From positions 3,348,001 through 3,412,000 of the forward strand of contig OZ176057.1 in assembly GCA_964247055.1 (NCBI GenBank): 64,000 nt of DNA. Direction: 5' to 3'. A model generated the notes under the pieces. It was not told where the DNA came from. It did not search any database and worked only from the letters and a program-made list of their open reading frames with translations. The DNA is from Paragordius varius. Taxonomy: Eukaryota; Nematomorpha. The translations under genes and the position numbers were made by a program. Below, in pieces: positions 11,301 to 21,612 of the stretch; positions within the stretch are counted from its first letter, which is position 1; every line of letters begins with the position of its first letter.

Positions 11301-13984
11301 AAACCAGCTTTTTCAAACATTTTTTTTAAATTAAATACTAATATAACCCTAATAATTATATTAAAATAATTTATATGATTTTCATAGTTTGTCAGTGAAA
11401 ATTCTTGATTTATTTAAGGATTGAAAATTTCGACCATTTAAATCCAAATAACTTTATCATCCGATTGATTTAAATGACTTACTACCATTTAAAAGATGCA
11501 GTTTTTTGCGCTCTTTCGAATGATATAAAATACATGGCTTCATATCTAAAACTTTTAATTTTCAAAATTTCGAGTTTAATGTTAAATCGGGGCCAAAAAT
11601 TATCGATTAACTCTAATATAAAAAAATTCTTGCATGGTAGAATTTTCTTTTTAGATATACTAATGTACTTTAATGAATTAAATTTTAAATTTACAAGAAT
11701 GGCAGTTAAAAAAAGTTAAAATTTGGTGTCTAGTGTAATTTATGATAAGTAATATTTATTGGGGTAAACATTTGGCTCTTAAATAAATCATATTAAAAAA
11801 TCTGCGCAAATTGGCCATTGTCCTGATACTTTGAGAAATTACCACAAAAACGGTAACATCTCTCTTGTATCGCCCAAAGGCAATAAACAAAAAATACCTG
11901 ACAAGAATACAAAAAGTCAAAATAATCAGTTCAAATATTAAACATTTGCCCAAATAAATTATCATAATTAGAAATCATAATATATATTAAATTAATATTT
12001 AATTATTTGTAGTGAAAGTAAGCATTTTTTTTTAATTTCTATCGAACGAATAAATGTTTATATTAGATAATTTTTTTTTAATAACTAATATGATATAGTT
12101 ATTAATAAAAATCTATAAGGTCCTTAGGATAAGTTATTTAAAATGTAAAAAATATCATTTTGAAAACTATCCAAAATCTAATGATTTCTCTCAATTTTAT
12201 ACCATTTACAGCTCAAATTGACCCTTGAACAATTAAATGTGTTTTCGAACTAATATTATTCATTTTAAGATGAAATATATCTTTATGGCATAGTTTATTA
12301 TTTTTTTAGTATTATTTTAATTTTAAACAAATTATTTTCAAAAAATATATAATATAGAGGTAATTTATAATTAATTTTAGGGTGAATTTAAGTCCAAGGA
12401 TGAATTTGAATTATTCAAGGGTAATTGTTTAAGGGTGATGATTGTAAATGTTATATTTTTATTTAAGGCAAAGGTGTTCAACACAAAAGGCTTCGCGCAC
12501 CGCACATTAAATTTAATAATGGGCAGTTTTTGTTGATGTCACCAAAAAAACCATAGAAACGAAAAAATTGATCGCGATACTTTAGATAATATCTTTTATA
12601 TCGTCTCCTTCCCTGTCTAAAGCGTTTTATATATTTTTGGTTGTTAACTTGAAGGGCATTTTAAGTCGCATTTATTAGGGGTGCAGAGAAAGAACATTTA
12701 TTTGCGCTTCAAAAGCGGTGTTTTTAATTTTTGATTAATATTTATTATAGTAGTTTCCCCAGGTATGGTACCATTTGGCTTTATATAATATAACTTTTTA
12801 ACCATATACCACATATTCAATTTCATTATTTGTTATTATTATAGATGAGTAAGAATATTATTTAATTTGACCACAATTCGTTTTATATTTTATGTTATAA
12901 TTACATTTATTGAATTAGATATCAACTGGGTAAATTAATATATTTATAATTATAATTATATAAAATTCTACCAAACAAATATCCAAATAGACGCCATAAT
13001 CCTTGATATCATAAAATTTATTTCAAATATCTGTATATAAGTATACATAAAATTGTTAAATTTAAATAAAATAATTTACAAATATCTTTAAAAATCCAAC
13101 CACATTTGATTTGACCATATAAATTATTTAATTGATTGTGTTCACAATTTCCATTTCTATCAGCCCTATTTTTCAGTGCATATATGTAAAAAAAGGCTCA
13201 TTTCTGGCACTCGTTACATGAATCAATCCCCTTGTTTCTAAAAATAATTAATAATAAACCGTGGACATGACACGACACCACTCATAGTTGAGTGATTTTT
13301 ATAAATATTATACAAAATAATAACTTTCAAATACCTATTTTTTGAAATAAAAAGGCGCCTGGTGTATCAGCCTCCTTTCCTCTCCCCTAACTAAGTGGTC
13401 AATTCTACTGTGATTTCCAATAAAACATAATTGAGTTATATTGTTAACAATCATTTATCAATGTCGGGCACCAATGCAGCAAAAATTGAAATTCAGAAAC
13501 TTAACTTAAAAGATACATGTTTTTTTAAAAAGAATTATATTTAAAATCCGTTTATTAAAAACACTCATCATATCCAAAATAAACAGTATGTATATTACAA
13601 TCAATTATATTAAATCAAAATTGTGTACATTTAATATCTTCACAAAATTTATATAATTTTATAAATAAATTATTTTTGGCATGGTGTAATTCCTTTTATA
13701 ATGTATAATATAATGTAATTAGCATTTTCGTTTTTCTATTTTCTCCCCAAAAAGTCTCCTTCCTTAACCAATAAGTTTCATTTTATATGTTGCAAATTTA
13801 AATTAATAACTGTCTTTTATTTATCCATTTTCTCTAAGAATGAAGCTAATTAAAACTATAAAGTTTTGAGTAAAAATTGATACACAACGTGAAAATATAA
13901 AGACAAATATTTTTATAACAGACAATCCTTAAAACCTTTATTTTTTTAGATCTAGGTCTTGATGAAAATGGTGAAGAGATATAG
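8310..13984 (+). CDS. Secreted micro-exon peptide gene, paralogue A (five exons)
   Basis: Proposed exons: 8,310-8,388, 8,463-8,480 (18 nt), 9,007-9,028 (22 nt), 12,013-12,017 (5 nt) and 13,950-13,984. Each intron has GT at its start and AG at its end, and the phases (1, 1, 2, 1) join into one frame of 52 codons plus TAG. Exon 1 encodes a clear signal peptide (MKIFFAILFVTMC..., hydrophobic core, cleavage probably after AFA near residue 23). The mature part is about 29 residues, containing GDGVSKRSAYEDYYGYSENL and ending DENGEEI; it is acidic, tyrosine-rich and cysteine-free. The KR pair could be a processing site. The 5-nt exon is bounded by TTTGTAG and GTAAGC. A polyadenylation signal AATAAA lies at 13,997. 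The paralogue at 39,191-43,615 supports every exon. I recognise no family; a secreted effector, saliva, venom or signalling peptide is inference. Confidence 0.62.
8750..8982. mobile_element. Fold-back MITE with iterated GCAAC units (copy A)
   Basis: The left arm carries repeats of roughly 20 bp of the form GCAACATTTTTTCATCC, and the right arm carries their complements (GTTGCGTTT, TTGCGTTTGC). It starts near ACCATTTTTCA. Copies are at 40,771-41,002 and 63,316-63,541. It lies in intron 2 of peptide gene A and ends about 25 bp before the splice acceptor of the 22-nt exon. Confidence 0.75.
9168..10421. mobile_element. Long palindromic Tc1/mariner-like MITE
   Basis: A near-perfect hairpin of two ~590 bp arms around a loop near 9,745-9,800. 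The ends read CAGTGTGTGCA at left and TGCACACAGTTT at right, flanked by TA. Copy B has the uninterrupted site (41,160-41,180), showing that the element entered copy A after the duplication. It has no coding capacity. The TA target and terminal motif suggest the Tc1/mariner group, but no transposase is present to confirm this. It lies in intron 3 of peptide gene A. Confidence 0.8.
10635..11735. mobile_element. PIF/Harbinger-like non-autonomous element, copy 1
   Basis: Ends CACTGGACAACAAATTTTT and AAAATTTGGTGTCTAGTG, flanked by the 3-bp target duplication TAA (10,632-10,634 and 11,736-11,738). It is closely related over its full length to 18,477-19,589. The 3-bp TWA duplication is the reason for the PIF/Harbinger call. 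An 81-codon frame shared by the two copies has no recognisable domain and I do not call it a gene. The empty site is visible in copy B at about 41,384. Confidence 0.8.
12200..12454. mobile_element. Fold-back MITE, ACCATTTACAG family (copy A)
   Basis: Starts ACCATTTACAGCTCAAATTG, followed by ACCCTTGAACAATT-type units, and closes with complementary units (GAATTTGAATTATTCAAGGG) before a degenerate TGTAAATGTTATA. The orthologous copy at 41,981-42,211 shows that it predates the duplication. Relatives are at 36,263, 47,430, 57,153, 59,664, 61,472 and 63,677. Confidence 0.75.
12470..13440. mobile_element. Ancient hAT-type terminal sequences shared by A and B
   Basis: At 12,475 a hAT-like end (GGTGTTCAACACAAAAGGCTTCGCGCACCGC) is shared with 42,205 in copy B. 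Around 13,190-13,330 a second old repeat (CATTTCTGGCAC ... GGACATGACACGA) recurs at 42,970-43,110 and, more diverged, at 49,995-50,120. No transposase remains. Boundaries are uncertain. Confidence 0.4.
12845..12848 (+). other. Possible 4-nt alternative micro-exon ATGA (copy A)
   Basis: TATTATTATAG|ATGA|GTAAGAAT has good acceptor and donor sequences and is conserved in copy B at 42,589-42,592. Including it between the 5-nt exon and the last exon would shift the frame and give a different, shorter tail. Either it is a cryptic site, or it belongs to an alternative form. Only transcripts can decide. Confidence 0.25.
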
Positions 13985-15227
13985 ACAGTAATTATTAATA
14001 AATTTTAAACAATTTGTTTTAATTGTTATCACTTCATTACCGTTTCACTTTTTTGATTAGTTCAATATCAAATCAATAGGGTATGTTATATATAATAATT
14101 TTAACAATTATACATATTTTATTTCACAATGCATTTTCTCCCAAACTTAGATGAATAAAACCTAATATTTTTCTATTACCATATATCAACACTTTTTAAT
14201 CAAACTTTATACTTATTTTAATTAATTGCCCTTATAAAATTATTATTTTAAGGTTTTATATGAATATATGTTCATATAGAATATTATATATCCCTTATTT
14301 TTTAAATTTTAGTCAAAATAACTAAATTTGCATTAAGGGTATAAGTAAATAATGTTGTTCTGAACCGAATCAACATGGCATATTATAAAAGACAATAAAA
14401 TACTCTAAATATAATTAAAATTATTTTTAAACAGATAAATATTGAGTTTGATTGTAAATGTGTTTTTCAAGGCTTCAACTAATTTATATGTAATTAATTT
14501 TTGTGCCATCAAATTTTTTTTTAAATATTCATTTTGATTTTTAGATGTATCCAAATCAAAATGTTCCATGTATCAAATTATTTAATTCTGGCTTAATTAA
14601 TATTGCTTAAACCAATAAACAATTTGTGCTTATTCTCCCAAATAAATATTTAGTAGCCTATGTATTATTTTTTATCAGGATCATCTTAAAAACAGACGTT
14701 ATAAACACAAAGTTTTCTTTAAATTTAAGATTTTAAGTATAGTTTGATCCGTTTGATATTAGTTGCAATAATTATTTTCCTTTACAAAAAATAAATATTA
14801 TGACATATATAGAGCTTTGTTTAGAATTTACTTTAATTGGAGTAAAAATGAAATTTTTAACAACTTATGTGTAGTCAGAAAAAAATTAATTACGGATCAT
14901 GCCCAAACTAAGGATATTCAGAATCCTGTGACAAAGTTTTTATGAGAAGCTTTTTATTTTGGGAGAAGTTAGTATCTAGAAATATACCTGCAAGTTTCAT
15001 ATTTTACGCTCTGATTTTAATGTAAAAATGGGGGTAATTGTAAATAATTTGAAACTACTTAGAAAAGTAGCACAAAGCGTTAGTGCTAAAAATTATCAAA
15101 ATTCTTATAAAGCGATGAAGATAAAAAAACTAGATTAAATATGTCAAAAACCCGATTTTCGCGATATTTCAATGTATGAAGATTGATGTCGCTTGGTCTT
15201 TTAAAAATTGGCTATATTATAGCTAAA

Positions 15228-15361
15228 AATGTTATATTCTACAAGAAATAAATTTTTTGTAAAATATAAAAATAAAAATTACAACAAAAATTTAAATATT
15301 ATTACCCGTAAAGTCCGATATCTAATGGATTATTATATCTTGATGTATTTATCTATCAGAT

Positions 15362-15392
<31 letters not shown>

Positions 15393-15400
15393 TTATAAAT
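15228..15400. repeat. Junction of duplication A with inverted satellite, (TA)n tract
   Basis: Similarity to copy B fades at about 15,290. A (TA)n tract at 15,360-15,392 follows, and the inverted satellite begins at about 15,395. Confidence 0.6.
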
Positions 15401-15870
15401 CTGGGAAATGCTGGTTTTATGATCTGTTTCCGGAAAACCGGTAGGCCCATTCAAATCCAAATGTCGGAAAAATATAATCATAAATGAATGCCCCGACAAT
15501 AGCTTCTTTAGGCCCCCAGTTCGGACCCACCCCGAAAAAACGGGTTTTGACACAATTTTCCGGAAAACGTTTTGGACCATTCGATTACAAATATGATGTT
15601 TTTTACTTTTTTTGATTGCGCCGAACATGGTTGGCTCGCTTTAATTTAGGCCCACTTTTTACCCACCCCCCCTCACGCCGTAAAATGCCATTTTTTTAAA
15701 ACAATGTCCACAAAAATCATTTTTTGAATCTATTTTCGCCCAGGGTATGAGACCTTAATAATTTAATGATGATTCCAGATATATCCTGTTAAAAGGTAAA
15801 AATTTTAGTTCTGAGTTTTTATATTGGCTGTTGGTAAGGAGATACCCGCTAAAAACTGCCCCGTCATATC
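15395..15870 (-). repeat. Single inverted copy of the ~470 bp satellite
   Basis: On the minus strand this matches one unit of the 2,450-5,760 array. It contains GGTTTTCCGGAAACAGATCA, GGGGCCTA, GGTCCAAAACG, GGCCTAAATTAAAG and CGCCAAACAT-type landmarks in the same order. It forms the right border of duplication A and leads directly into the ~320 bp array. Confidence 0.85.
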
Positions 15871-17660
15871 GAAATAGCGGGCCTTTGTGGCTTAATTTTA
15901 GGAAACCTCTCAGGCCATATTAGTTTAACAGGTGCTTTGAATATTACCCTTAACTATAGAAAAATTTAAGTAGTGAGATTTTTAAATTAGCCGTTAATTA
16001 GTCCCTTCACGGCCTGAAAAAAACGCCACCATAGAATGATTTTTTAGTTTTGAGAAAATTCCAAAAACAAATGAGAGCATATGGAACCAATTATGATTTC
16101 AGGTCTCCGTAAAAAGGCAAAAATTTTAATTAGCGCTTTTTTTGTATCAACCTTTGGGTAGGTAGCTAGCACCCTAAAACTGCGCCACCATATTGAAATT
16201 GTGTTTAGGAGTTATTTTTCAGGAAACTTATCAGGCCACATAAGTTTAATAAGGGTTTGAAATATTACCCGTAAAAAAGCAAAAATTAAATTCCAGCGGA
16301 TTTTTTAAATTTGCCGTTAATTAGGCCGTTTACGCTCTAAAAAATGACCAATCATTAAACTATTATTTAGTTTTGTAGCTATTCTACCAAAAACTATTAA
16401 GAACATAAGGAATGAATGATGGCAGGTATTTTCCGTAAAAAGGCAAAAATTAATCAAGCGCTTTTTTTGTATAAGCCTCTGGTTAAGGAGCTACCCGCCG
16501 CATTGGTTAGGTGTTAATTTTCAGAAAATTATCAGGCCATATAAGTTCAATAAGGGCCTGAATTACCTGAAAAAGGCAAAAATTTAAGCCAAGCGATTTT
16601 ATTGAATTAACTGTTAATTAGGCCATTTGCGCCTTAAAAATTGCGCTATCATTTAGCTATCATTTAGTTTTGATGCCATTATTCCAAAAACTATTAACAA
16701 CATATGAAATGAGATTTTAGTTATTCCCCTATAAAGGCAAAAAATTTTATCGAACTTTTTTATATTGGTCTCTGGGTAGGGGGGTACCCACCCTATATCT
16801 CCGCCACCATATCGATACATCGTGATTTTGGAGGCAAATTTTTGAAAACTTATCAGGCCATATAAGTTAAATAAGGGCTTGAAATATTACGTGTAAAAAG
16901 GCCAAAATTTAAGTAGAGCGGTTTTATTAAATTACCCCTTAATAAGGCCCTTGCACTGGAAATGCGCCAGAATGACTTATTGGTTTTGATGCAATTTTTC
17001 GAAAATCTCACGACAACATATGGAATCAATCATGATTTCAGGTATTACCCGAACGGCAAAAATTTCAATCGAGGATTATATGTTTCGCCCCTGGTTTAGG
17101 GGCTACCCGCGTAAAACTGCGTTATCATACCGATACAGCATGCCTTTGGAGCCAAATTTCAGAAAATCTATGAGACTGATAGGAACATATGGAATCCATG
17201 ATAATTCCAGATTTTCTCCATATAAAGGCAAATATTTTTCTCAACGCTTTTTTTTACCTCCCCCGGGGTAAGGAACTACCCGCCAAAAACTAAGCCACTA
17301 TATAGAAATTGCGTTGTTTTGGAGCTATTTTACAGAAAATTTATAAAGCCATATGTGCTTATTAAAGTTTGAAATATTACCCGTAACCAAGTAAAAATGA
17401 GGTCAGGCGTTTTTTTATTAGTGGTTAATTTGGGGTCTTGATGCCATAAAAATCCGCCATCATATAACGGTTATTTAGTGTTGAGGTATTTTTTCGAAAA
17501 ACCCAAATAATCCATCAGACGATGGTAAAGATGATTCCAAATATTTGCCCAATAAAGGCAAAGAATATAACTCAACGCTTTTTCCATATAAGTCTATGGG
17601 TAGAGGACTACCTGCCATATGAAAATGGCGTGGTTTTGGAGCTAATTTTAAAACTTAAGA
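15870..17660 (-). repeat. Satellite array, ~320 bp unit, about 5.5 copies
   Basis: A direct array with landmarks TCAGGCCATATAAGTT near 15,893, 16,212, 16,512, 16,830 and 17,323, and GCCGTTAATTAGGCC near 15,990, 16,313, 16,611 and 16,934, giving spacings of about 300-320 bp. Copies decay towards 17,660. The module AAAGGCAAAAATTTT ... GGGTAAGGAGCTACCCGC is shared with the minus strand of the ~470 bp satellite, so the two satellites are related. Confidence 0.85.
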
Positions 17661-17679
17661 AGCAATATTAGTTCAGTTA

Positions 17680-18470
17680 AACACATTTCTGGGGAATTTG
17701 TAAAATCATTTTTTCCTTCAAAAAAGACCACAAATGATTTACTTTTTATATCCCTTGATCCGAGCTAAGTGAACAGAATACTAAAATAATTAACCATGAT
17801 TTTGTAAAACAAAAATTTTAAAATAATTTAATAATAGATAATTTAACTTAATAAGGGACAGTTTAAATATGGTCAATTTCGAGTAAACAATATTGAGCCT
17901 AGAAAAAACCCTTGAAAGAATAAATAAAGACATTCTTTTTATTAAATATGTTTTTTATTACATTTTTCTCAATTACCTCTATTTTTTCAAATTATTGAGA
18001 ATAATTATTTTGAGAGACGTCACAGGAAGCGTGACATGGTCAGCTAGTATATATTAATACTATATTTTTTATAGGAAATCGGGGAACATTGTTTTATATC
18101 AGGGGCAACATGTGGCCCTCTACGATTTTTTGAGCCTAATACTTAAAATAAGGCAAAATATTTATAATTTTCCCTTTAAAATATTATTTTTAATATCCTT
18201 TAAATTTCAAAAACACTATTTATTGTTGAATAAAGGGCGAATAATATGCTATCGGTTTCCACTTCTTTACATGCGTATATCGGCAAAGAAAATCGAACCT
18301 CTTATGACCTAATAGAAAGCAAAGCAGAGTTGGTTTCTGGTTTTAATCAAGGAAATATACTCAGAGTTCGCTCTTTTTTAGCTAAGTATTTTGGTATTTT
18401 ATTTTTTGTATTTTAAGCTCCTAGTATATTTATATATCACACATCCTTTTCTAATTGAAATACTATCGGT
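17680..18470. other. AT-rich spacer, nothing recognised
   Basis: Follows the decayed satellite. I see no protein-like frame with plausible splice sites and no repeat shared elsewhere in the window. Confidence 0.4.
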
Positions 18471-18476
18471 TCATTA

Positions 18477-19589
18477 CACTGGACAACAAATTTTTCTGCC
18501 GCTCGAGTTTTTTGCATTTTCTGATATTTAGTATCATTTTAACAGTAAATCTGAAATAAAAATTATAACTCGATGGAAGAATTTTGTATAATTTGATTTT
18601 TTTGATTATGCGCCCTCTTTATCAAATTTTACTAAAAAATGTTTTTCTTTGAAATATACAAGTAATGGCCATTTGTAATGTATCAATTCGAAAGAGTAAT
18701 AAAAACTCTATAATATCCATACTAATATGTATTACATCGACAGCTAATATTGGACACAAAGAGCGACAAACGCGCGAAGCTAGAGCCTTTTTTAATTATT
18801 ATATTTTTAAAACTAATGGATGAAAATAGCTCAAACTTTGTATAGATGGTGATGAATTTCCAAAAAAGATAACACAATAAAGTTTTTTTGATTAGAACAT
18901 TTTTTTATTGCTTTTATGTCACTCAAAACAGCCATTTTTAAGTTTTTTGTTTTTTAAAAATTACCATCTCAATATTAATATATTTTCTTTACTAGGCTGA
19001 TAATTTCGAAATTTTAAAGATAAAAACAAAGTTTAAGGTATTTTTGATCTTTTATAGCCATTATGTAATAAATTTACAGTTTTAACTATGCATTTTAGTA
19101 TCCACTAGGTAAAATATTTATGTAATAATTTTTATTGAAAAAGCAAACCAAAAGCTTTTTCAAATATTTTTTTTAAATTAAATTAATATAACCCTAATAA
19201 TTATATTAAAATAATTTATATGATTTTCAAATTAGTTTGTCTGTGAAAACTCTTGATTTATTTGGGGATTGAAAATTTCGACCATTTAAATCCAAATAAC
19301 TTTTACATCCGATTTATTTAAATGACTTACTACCATTTAAAAGATGCAGTTTTTTGCGCTCTTTCGAATGATATAAAATACATGGCTTCATATCTAAAAC
19401 TTTTAATTTTCGAAATTTCGAGTTTAATGTTAAATCGGGGCCAAAAATTATCGATAAACTCTAATATAAAAAAATTCTTGCATGCTAGACCAATTTTCTT
19501 TTCAGATATACTAATTATGTACTTTAATGAAATAAATTTTAAATTTACAAGAATGACAGTTCAAAAAAGTTAAAATTTGTTGTCTAGTG
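18477..19589. mobile_element. PIF/Harbinger-like non-autonomous element, copy 2
   Basis: Same family and length as 10,635-11,735, with ends CACTGGACAACAAATTTTT and AAAATTTGTTGTCTAGTG. The flanking duplication is TTA (18,474-18,476 and 19,590-19,592). Similarity to copy 1 is high throughout, with small indels, so both are comparatively young. Confidence 0.85.
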
Positions 19590-19931
19590 TTAAGGTAAAA
19601 ACGCTGTTTTTGGCATATAACAACAATACGTTATTCAGGGAAAAGCTATTAGATATATTTCGCTCGTAAATATTATTGGTTTTAATTTTTGCAGTAATTG
19701 ATGTCCATGTGTTTATATTTTGAATTTGTGGCTGCAGGTTTTTTTCAATCGAAAATGCTGCCTGCGACGCCATTTATGTGATGCAATCCTGGCAAAAGAT
19801 AATCACCGAGTTAATCTTATATGAAATTTTTTAATTATTAACATATCATTATTTTTATAAAATCTTTTAAAATTATAATTTATATCTTAGTTTTATAATT
19901 TTATTTCGTTTTTGTGTTAGAATAAGTGAGA

Positions 19932-21612
19932 TAAGGGTTGTCCAACACAAATGGCTTTGCGGGCCGCAAGATTCCAACGGGCTGCATTCGAAATCTATAT
20001 GGCATATATAAATAATTAATTAGATTACAAAAACACTTCAAAACGAAAACGGACAACAATTTTTCTCGCTCTTGCTATTTGCCAGGGGCGTACCGAGCAT
20101 TTGCGGCGCCTGGGGCATAAACTTATGACGCCCCTCCCCTCCTCTTTTTAAAAGCCAATATAAAAATTTGGTAAAAAAATGCAAACGTTGCAAATTAAAC
20201 ACCATAGATAAGTACATTATTTCAACATGTCCTCGAAAAGGGAAATTTTGGGTAATTAAAAATTTCCAGGCCAATATTCGATGGAAAATATTTCACCAGC
20301 GATCCTTTTCAGATTGCATATGAGCTTCTAGAGCAGAATCAATTCCCGTATCATTCTTCTTTCTGCCTCTTGCCAAGTGGTAAACGCTTTCATTGAGGCT
20401 ATTTTCATGATGGATTAATTTATCTTTTTTTCCTCCATTCATTAAAACCATGCGTAATGGATAGGTCGATCAAAAAGTAGGCATCAAAAACAATAAGCAG
20501 ATCTCTTCTTTGGTGAATATAAAAGCCAAGACCTCTCAACTTCATATCCTTCTTTATTATCGACACGTGGAAAAAACCATGATTGGGGCATTGAATGATG
20601 ATTTTTTGTTTCAAAGAGATTGCATTTATTTTGAAATTCTTGAGATATACGAATAACCATTTCTGTGCGAAGTTGATTAGATATTACGGGAACATTATTA
20701 TTAGTAAATTTTAAAAATGTGACATCATTAAACTCTATAGGTATAGCGCTTGGAATTAGTGGTATTGTAGTTTTCTCATCTCTATATATTGAATCAATAA
20801 CTAGCAGGTGTATTAAGTTATTATTAAGGGGTACCGTTATGTTTGTGTCGCATACATTTTTTTCAATATTATGGTTAATATTTCGTTAAATAAGATTACA
20901 TCCTCATTCGCATTTTATGTTTTATTCTCTTCCTGGATTTTACGTTTCCTATTTGCGTAACCGCTGAGTTTAGGCATTGATATCTGATGAAAATGATAGT
21001 AGTTATAAAAAATACAAGGTTATATTAATAATAAAAACCTACCTTGTTAGAGATAGAAAGATCTTGGGAATTTAAATAAATAAAATTGGGTTGATTAAAA
21101 TAAAAATGTATATAAATTTTTAGAATAAGAGATAAGGTTTTGAACAGAGAGAGAAGTTAAAATAACTTAATTAAAAGCAATAAAAGAATTATCAATATGT
21201 GCGTGATAGAGAAACGAAGCGAAAGAATAATTTTGCACGTTTTGAAGGGAATACCTACATCATAATGTTTTATCTTGATCTCATTTATATAATTTTTATA
21301 TTATTTTAGGGATTAGTACGTAAATTACTGAATAATCTTATTTGTTTTTTCATAATTTAAATTTAATTTTGAAAAAATCATTTAGGCGCCCAATAAAAAC
21401 GGGGGCATGATGCACCCCCTTGCCCCCCCCCCCCCCCCCATCGGTACGCCACTGATTTGCATAAACTTATTTAGGAAAAATTGTCTAAGGAATTCAATTT
21501 TACCAAGATTTTGTGAAATGTTTTTGCAAATTAGGGATTCCAATTTTTGGCGGGCAACACAGAAAGTCTCGGAGGGTCTTATGCGGCAGGCGGGCAGCGT
21601 GTTGGTCACCCC
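19932..21612. mobile_element. Outer hAT-like element carrying a nested hAT
   Basis: The left end reads GGGTTGTCCAACACAAATGG followed by GCGGGCCGCA. The right end, read on the minus strand, is CAGGGGTGACCAACACGCTG followed by GCCGCATAAG. These are imperfect inverted ends with the GC-rich pattern of hAT elements. The interior is mostly occupied by the inserted element at 20,083-21,454, so the outer element kept only about 300 bp of its own. No clear 8-bp target duplication is visible. Confidence 0.5.
20083..21454 (-). mobile_element. hAT transposon, ZMYM1-like family (degraded)
   Basis: Terminal inverted repeats CAGGGGCGTACCGA (20,083) and TCGGTACGCCACTG (ending 21,454) are bounded by ATTTGC on both sides. 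On the minus strand near 20,980 the frame begins MPKLSGYANRKRKIQEEN, a basic start typical of ZMYM1-like hAT proteins. The same start occurs in the related element at 28,937-30,979. Later parts are fragmentary (for example 20,420-20,614) and the catalytic C-terminal region is missing. A run of about 15 C lies just inside the right end. Confidence 0.7.

Larger units (their letters stand above)
6010..15290. repeat. Segmental duplication, copy A
   Basis: This segment aligns collinearly with 36,190-46,740 (copy B) over most of its length, for example at 6,050/36,230, 6,780/37,760, 7,840/38,740, 8,310/39,191, 12,840/42,585, 13,950/43,581, 14,085/45,530 and 15,225/46,675. Similarity is high but punctuated by lineage-specific transposon insertions on each side. 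Copy A is bounded on both sides by the satellite family, in opposite orientations. The duplicated unit carries a micro-exon secreted-peptide gene with upstream and downstream flank. Confidence 0.85.

Noticed and set aside
11474-19573. An 81-83 codon frame shared by the two PIF-like elements
   Set aside because: Conservation is explained by the recent common origin of the whole element; the frame lacks transposase motifs and the copies differ by indels in it.
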